In this document: positions 12,914 through 16,612 of the stretch, in pieces
How positions within the stretch are numbered: the first letter of the stretch is position 1
Layout: each line of letters begins with the position of its first letter
Assembly: GCA_964630765.1 (NCBI GenBank)
Contig: CAZVXE010000033.1
Location: 1-16,612 of the forward strand
From: Methanofastidiosum sp964630765
GTDB lineage: Archaea; Methanobacteriota_B; Thermococci; Methanofastidiosales; Methanofastidiosaceae
Reading direction: 5' to 3'
DNA: 16,612 nucleotides
The notes under the pieces: generated by a model
What the model saw: only the letters and a program-made list of their open reading frames with translations
Told to the model about the DNA's origin: nothing
Databases searched by the model: none
Position numbers and translations under genes: made by a program

Positions 12914-14744
12914 CTCTCGACATAGGAGGGATTTTGACCTTCCGTTTTATGAGAGGGATTCCGTTAACAAGGAGATTGATGTTAACGGGGATAGTGGCCA
13001 GCTTTCCTTAGGTAAGCCCAAGCTTTCTGAGCTGAAGGCCAAATTCCAGAGCTCTAAAAAGACGTATAACAAGTACCGGGCTAAAAGCCAGGATACAAAA
13101 AGGGATATAGAAACTCTTGAGAGGCTTATGCCCGAGGATCCTACCCTTGATTATCATGTTAAAAAGATTCGTGGAAAATTATTAGAGCTTGATGAGGTCT
13201 ATGATGTTGATAAAAGGAATTACTATTCTTTGAAGCGTCAGCTCAAGCACTATTCTAGGATTGAGATACCTGACATAAAGCCTGTGTCCGGTGTTGTGAT
13301 CGATAGGATTGTCTTAAAGGATGTCTTTGTGTCAAGAAGGAATCAGGGGCTTTTTAGAAATGAGCTTGATATTGAAAAATATAAGGTGAAGTTCCCCAAT
13401 GACTTTGAAGAGAGATTTAGGGATGATGTCAAGAAAAAGATAAAGCTTTCCCAGGCTGAGCCGGAGTTTAAGCTCTGGCTTGAGAATATTGCTAAAAAAG
13501 TAGAACTGTCTCCTGATGATTACAATGTCAAGCAGCTTTCTTTTTTCAGGGATGACGGCTCAAGGTGGATGAGGATTGATTTTAATTCCGGCCTTGGCCT
13601 TGAGATCAGGATGGACTTTCCATTTACTAAAAAATATAGATTCAATCTAATAACCTATGCTAAGTATTCGACTGCAAGCCATAATCTTGTATGGTCCCAG
13701 GATAATTATGAGGCGCTTCTGTCATGCATAAATCGTGTCAGGGATGACCTTTATGGATTCTACAAGGGCTTAACTGACTTTGAGAGATATAATTTCGAGC
13801 GGACCAATAATGAGTTTGAGAATACTCTTTTGAATGAGCTTGGATTCTCCCTTTATAGATTTTTGACTGTTGATGTGAATGAGCTCTATGTGAATAATAT
13901 TGAGATTCACAAGAACTTTGAGTTTATATCGAAACGCAAGCAGAGATTCTTTCACAAGGCCTTCTTTATCTTTGTTACTCAGAATCCTAGATTCTGTCGA
14001 TTTATCCAGGGGACGGCTTACCTGCAGTTTCCAAATCAACCAAAGATTAGAGTCTATGATAAAACTCTTGAGCTCTTTGAGAAACAGAATGTCAAGATAT
14101 CTGAGAATGTCTCAAGGATTGAGCTTGATATGGGCAGAACGCCTCTGAGAACTTATTTTTTGGGATTGAATCTAAAAGACATGGGATTTTTCCATCCTGA
14201 GGATAAAAATCTCCCTGATATGTCTATGTCTCATTTTAGAGATTTATTCAACTATAAAATCATGGAGTGCTACCAGAAGCTTTCACCGTTTGACAGATTT
14301 ATGGAATATGTCCGGATCTTAGGAGATAAGCGCTGGCAAGCTATTAATCTGCCTACCAAGGAGATTTCTGGTGTCTTTGTTGAAAATTACACCCTTTGGG
14401 ATTTGCTAAATGATGTGTCGATTTTCCCCAAGTATGTTGATCTTCTTTTTGAGACCGGTATAGCTGACAGGACTTTATCCAGGAAGCTTGCCTATCTGTC
14501 AAAGCTTGGCATGATTGAGTATAACAGGAGTCTTAGAGAATATCTCTTAACTCCTCTTGGAACTCTCATGCTTTCCCACAATGACATAATGTGGGCTTTG
14601 TTCTACTGTTACTCTCACGAAGAAGAGGTTATTGATAGTAGTAATACTACAGAATTGCAGATGCCAGTTTCTGAGGATGAAGTTCCCCATATTCTCCTTG
14701 CGATTATCAATGAGAGCTGTAAAGGGGTGGTGCCTGATGGCTAG
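12894..14744 (+). CDS. Probable rolling-circle replication initiator
   Basis: 616 residues, TTG start with AAAGGTG (12880-12886) upstream. Residues about 41-125 are highly charged and helical, a likely coiled coil. The core about 210-420 has a strand VDVNELYV near 326, then IRVYDK (385-390) and RIELDM (409-414). The spaced YDK and RxE signatures are typical of the phage gene II/X (Phage_CRI) and Rep_trans nickase-type initiators. A Tyr soon after (421) is a candidate nucleophile. Residues about 500-560 form a clear winged helix (RTLSRKLAYLSKLGMIEY). It is longer than usual for those families, with extra DNA-binding ends. It would nick the origin, perhaps in 1-1000. The core motifs are seen; the family assignment is inference. 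Confidence 0.7.
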   Translation: MATAEGSSRHRRDFDLPFYERDSVNKEIDVNGDSGQLSLGKPKLSELKAKFQSSKKTYNKYRAKSQDTKRDIETLERLMPEDPTLDYHVKKIRGKLLELDEVYDVDKRNYYSLKRQLKHYSRIEIPDIKPVSGVVIDRIVLKDVFVSRRNQGLFRNELDIEKYKVKFPNDFEERFRDDVKKKIKLSQAEPEFKLWLENIAKKVELSPDDYNVKQLSFFRDDGSRWMRIDFNSGLGLEIRMDFPFTKKYRFNLITYAKYSTASHNLVWSQDNYEALLSCINRVRDDLYGFYKGLTDFERYNFERTNNEFENTLLNELGFSLYRFLTVDVNELYVNNIEIHKNFEFISKRKQRFFHKAFFIFVTQNPRFCRFIQGTAYLQFPNQPKIRVYDKTLELFEKQNVKISENVSRIELDMGRTPLRTYFLGLNLKDMGFFHPEDKNLPDMSMSHFRDLFNYKIMECYQKLSPFDRFMEYVRILGDKRWQAINLPTKEISGVFVENYTLWDLLNDVSIFPKYVDLLFETGIADRTLSRKLAYLSKLGMIEYNRSLREYLLTPLGTLMLSHNDIMWALFYCYSHEEEVIDSSNTTELQMPVSEDEVPHILLAIINESCKGVVPDG

Positions 14745-14892
14745 AACGTTTTTACAAGCCTTGGAAGAGCTTGATAAGCTCTATGATAAAATCATTTCAC
14801 TAGAGCCCTATATCAATGATCCTGAAGTTTCCAGGGAATTGAGAGAGCTTCGCTCTAAAACATCTAAGATTGAGGCTCTGGTGGTAGAATGA
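14737..14892 (+). CDS. 51-residue coiled-coil microprotein
   Basis: Starts at ATG 14737, eight bases inside the end of the Rep gene, with GGGGTGGTG (14724-14732) upstream. The frame is open further back, but that part is only the shadow of the Rep coding sequence. The product is almost entirely helical and charged (LEELDKLYDKI ... LRELRSKTSKIE), a likely dimeric coiled coil. The overlap suggests coupled translation and perhaps a partner of Rep. No family recognised. Confidence 0.65.
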   Translation: MARTFLQALEELDKLYDKIISLEPYINDPEVSRELRELRSKTSKIEALVVE

Positions 14893-15167
14893 TTAAGTCT
14901 AAAGTAGCCCCTGGCTATAACAATCCTTTTACTCTTGCTCATATTTCTATTGGCTTCATTGAAAATGAAATCGAAAAATGTAAACTTGCTGTTCAATATG
15001 CTAAGGATATTGAAAAAGAGCTTGGGTATCTCCCTCAAGGGTGTGTTGAAGGCCTTAGGGCTTCTGAAGTTGCATTGCCTCTTTTAGAGGAAGCCTTGGA
15101 ATATAAAAAAGGTCTTTTAATAAGAGATCCTTCGAAACTCGATTTTTATCAGGTGATTAAAAAATGA
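14889..15167 (+). CDS. 92-residue soluble helical protein
   Basis: ATG overlaps the previous stop (ATGA), with a GGTGGT ribosome site at 14879-14884. Mostly helical, acidic/basic mixed, no membrane segment and no recognised family. It belongs to the chain of four small genes that follow Rep, each overlapping the next. Confidence 0.7.
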   Translation: MIKSKVAPGYNNPFTLAHISIGFIENEIEKCKLAVQYAKDIEKELGYLPQGCVEGLRASEVALPLLEEALEYKKGLLIRDPSKLDFYQVIKK

Positions 15168-15322
15168 AGAATGAAGAAATTGAATATTTTTTTGTAAATA
15201 TTTGTGTAATTATCGTTGTTGTGTCTATTTTTATTGTATTGCTCTTTGAGCCTTTTACTGAAGGTTGTACAATTTGTAATATTGTTGACAATATATTCAA
15301 ATTACTTGGATGTGATATATAA
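15164..15322 (+). CDS. 52-residue membrane microprotein
   Basis: ATG overlaps the previous stop (ATGA) and its own TAA shares one base with the next ATG (TAATG). A single transmembrane segment (about residues 9-29, very rich in Val and Ile) is followed by a short exposed tail with GCTIC and one further Cys. Unknown family. It could act at the host membrane. The tight packing and clean codon content support a real gene. Confidence 0.65.
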   Translation: MKNEEIEYFFVNICVIIVVVSIFIVLLFEPFTEGCTICNIVDNIFKLLGCDI

Positions 15323-15453
15323 TGACTAAAGATGACTGTGGCTATCATGAGCCTGAAACCAAAGAATGTCCAATGTGCGACCATATCAATGATATGGATA
15401 ATAAATATTGTGTATTCTGTGACTTTCCCTTCGTTAATGAGGGGAAAGATTAA
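15322..15453 (+). CDS. 43-residue zinc-ribbon microprotein
   Basis: Starts directly at the previous stop (TAATG). Two CxxC pairs, CPMC (about residues 16-19) and CVFC (30-33), make a minimal zinc ribbon with an acidic end; a Cys and a His (6, 9) precede them. Small zinc ribbons of this kind are frequent in archaeal viruses and usually bind nucleic acid or protein. The stop overlaps the integrase stop on the other strand within TTAA. Confidence 0.65.
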   Translation: MTKDDCGYHEPETKECPMCDHINDMDNKYCVFCDFPFVNEGKD

Positions 15454-16502
15454 ATTTTTATCTTTTCTACTTTTTCGGACTTTTCTAAAACGCTTTTTAT
15501 TTTTGAACTCATATACTCTGGATTCTTTGTCGGGCAGTATGGGCAGTTTGGATAATTAACCTTGTAAATATTGAAGCATTTTCCGCATTTAATCTTAAAT
15601 CTGTATTGGCATTGAGGGCATAGTAAAAAATCATCTTCAATTTCATTGAATCCGCACTCCGGGCATATAGAGTGTTTTTTTGAGTTGCTCTCTGATCTTG
15701 GCCCAAAAAATCTTTTTTGTTGCAGGTCCTGCGTGTAATGTGTGTAAATCTTTTCTGTCACTAATGTTGAGCTGTGGCCTATGTTTTTGCTTATAGCATC
15801 TTGGGGTATTCCTTGTTCCATTGCTGAATAGACAAAACTGTGTCTCAGTGTGTGCGGGCTTATGCTCTTTTTGTTTTTTAAAATTCTTGCAGTTCTTTTA
15901 ATATCATTCCATATTGTCTGCTTTGAGTATGGCTTTCCTGATCCATCGCAAAAAATATAATCCTCATTTTTACATAAATCAACATATAATTCGCTGTTGG
16001 CCTTCCAGGTCAAATAATCCTTCAATATTTCATAAAAATAGGTATCGATAAAATAAGCATTTGTTCTCTTATTTCCCTTTGCTTTTACTCCTTGTATTCT
16101 CTTACTAATAGGATCTAAATCTTGGTGTTTTATAGTTCTTAATTCGTTAATTCTTATTCCTGTTCCGTACATTGTTGCTATTTCTGCTTTTATCCTTATT
16201 GTCTTTGCGCCCTTGATCATCTTCAATATATCTTCTAATGTTAAATACTCTTCTTTTATCCTTCTATCTTCTTCCCTTACTTTTGTTGCTTTCCATATTT
16301 TTCCTGTCTTGTTGTATCTTTCCCAATGATTCAATGTCCTTATGTAATTGTTCTGTGTAGTACTCTTCATTCTTATTATTTCACCATATATCTTATCTGT
16401 ATTCTTTAGATCCATTTCTTTTAATTTTCTGTAACACGATTCATACGTTATGTATGTGCTTTCTCTTACATGTGATTTTAAATATTCCAAAAAAATATCC
16501 AT
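15450..16502 (-). CDS. Tyrosine recombinase/integrase with two zinc ribbons
   Basis: 350 residues. An N-terminal helical SAM-like arm-binding domain (about 1-75) precedes a full catalytic domain. Arg117 lies in YGTGIRINEL, a Lys around 140-145 is in the beta hairpin, His217-x-x-Arg220 is in SPHTLRHSF, His243 is in GHSS, and the nucleophile Tyr253 is in IYTHY. All expected residues are present, so it is probably active. Unusually, a C-terminal extension (about 278-325) carries four CxxC pairs (280/283, 295/298, 306/309, 320/323), forming two zinc ribbons, and ends in a Lys-rich tail. It would integrate and excise the element; no attachment site is identified. The zinc ribbons may help target DNA or partners. 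Confidence 0.93.
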   Translation of the reverse strand: MDIFLEYLKSHVRESTYITYESCYRKLKEMDLKNTDKIYGEIIRMKSTTQNNYIRTLNHWERYNKTGKIWKATKVREEDRRIKEEYLTLEDILKMIKGAKTIRIKAEIATMYGTGIRINELRTIKHQDLDPISKRIQGVKAKGNKRTNAYFIDTYFYEILKDYLTWKANSELYVDLCKNEDYIFCDGSGKPYSKQTIWNDIKRTARILKNKKSISPHTLRHSFVYSAMEQGIPQDAISKNIGHSSTLVTEKIYTHYTQDLQQKRFFGPRSESNSKKHSICPECGFNEIEDDFLLCPQCQYRFKIKCGKCFNIYKVNYPNCPYCPTKNPEYMSSKIKSVLEKSEKVEKIKI

Positions 16503-16524
16503 TCGTTGTTCTGACTTTTCGTCT

Positions 16525-16534
16525 CTTTATAAAA
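16525..16534 (-). promoter_or_regulatory. TATA box of integrase
   Basis: On the - strand TTTTATAAAG (complement of 16525-16534) lies about 28 bases before the ATG at 16502, so transcription should begin next to the start codon (leaderless or nearly so). No ribosome site is seen. Confidence 0.55.
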
Positions 16535-16571
16535 TTAATTTAACCTAATTTGTTTATTATATAAAATTAAT
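16528..16571. repeat. 12-bp direct repeat beside integrase
   Basis: TATAAAATTAAT occurs at 16528-16539 and 16560-16571, period 32 bases, in the AT-rich DNA before the integrase gene. The first copy overlaps its TATA box. They could be recombinase arm-type or regulator sites, or AT-rich chance. Confidence 0.4.
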
Positions 16572-16612
16572 CAATAAAAAGTTCTTGCACATACTTAATA
16601 GAGAAACTTATA

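Noticed and set aside
14632..14736. Upstream extension of the microprotein at 14737
   Set aside because: The extra 35 codons are the Rep gene read in another frame; the good ribosome site is before ATG 14737.
1..16435. TTCTGTAAC at 1-9 and 16427-16435 as an overlap proving circularity
   Set aside because: Nine bases in AT-rich DNA, and the second copy is inside the integrase gene rather than at the end; not evidence of closure.
1..16612. CRISPR arrays, tRNA or rRNA genes, insertion sequences
   Set aside because: No regularly spaced repeats, no cloverleaf-type or conserved rRNA sequence, and no transposase were found by reading both strands.

Overview
The window looks like most or all of a small AT-rich archaeal mobile element, best read as a virus or provirus of the membrane-enveloped (pleolipovirus-like) type; a DPANN host is my guess. 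Archaeal signs seen in the sequence are TATA boxes about 25 bases before predicted transcript starts, strong GGAGG/GGTGAT ribosome sites, frequent TTG starts in 4-base gene overlaps, apparently leaderless genes, and a six-cysteine CGDG-type knot in a surface protein, a motif I associate with Woesearchaeota- and Pacearchaeota-like genomes. No host housekeeping gene, rRNA, tRNA or CRISPR array is visible at either edge. The unit could therefore be a complete circular genome, but I cannot prove closure.

Layout. Bases 1-1004 hold no convincing gene and are packed with hairpins, inverted repeats and short direct repeats; this is the best place for a replication origin or packaging signal. A strong promoter with a dyad operator (901-940) then drives a rightward operon, 1005-6321. 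It holds a basic protein, four small unknown proteins (one a 28-residue membrane peptide), a large type I surface protein, two overlapping cytoplasmic proteins and a HerA/FtsK-like ATPase. A second strong promoter (about 6327-6392) drives 6413-11205. That run holds an abundant-looking N-anchored exported protein followed by a terminator-like hairpin, a small polytopic membrane protein, a 589-residue spike/adhesin, two more polytopic membrane proteins (one with a probable CTG start) and small charged products.

The leftward genes at 11279-12328 are an anchored extracytoplasmic protein and a winged-helix (Lrp/AsnC-like) regulator. The regulator diverges from a rightward operon at 12490-15453: an AbrB-like small protein, a possible 57-residue protein, a 616-residue probable rolling-circle replication initiator with coiled coil and winged helix, and four microproteins. 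A leftward tyrosine integrase with two C-terminal zinc ribbons (15450-16502) closes the window; its stop codon overlaps that of the last rightward microprotein.

Working model (inference): the integrase and the divergent regulator pair control integration and the switch between states; Rep copies the DNA from the hairpin-rich region; and the ATPase plus membrane proteins build a membrane vesicle-type virion carrying spikes. The operators before 1005 and 12490 are near-copies of each other, so the early/replication operon and the 1005-6321 operon are probably controlled by the same repressor, most likely the product of 11909-12328.
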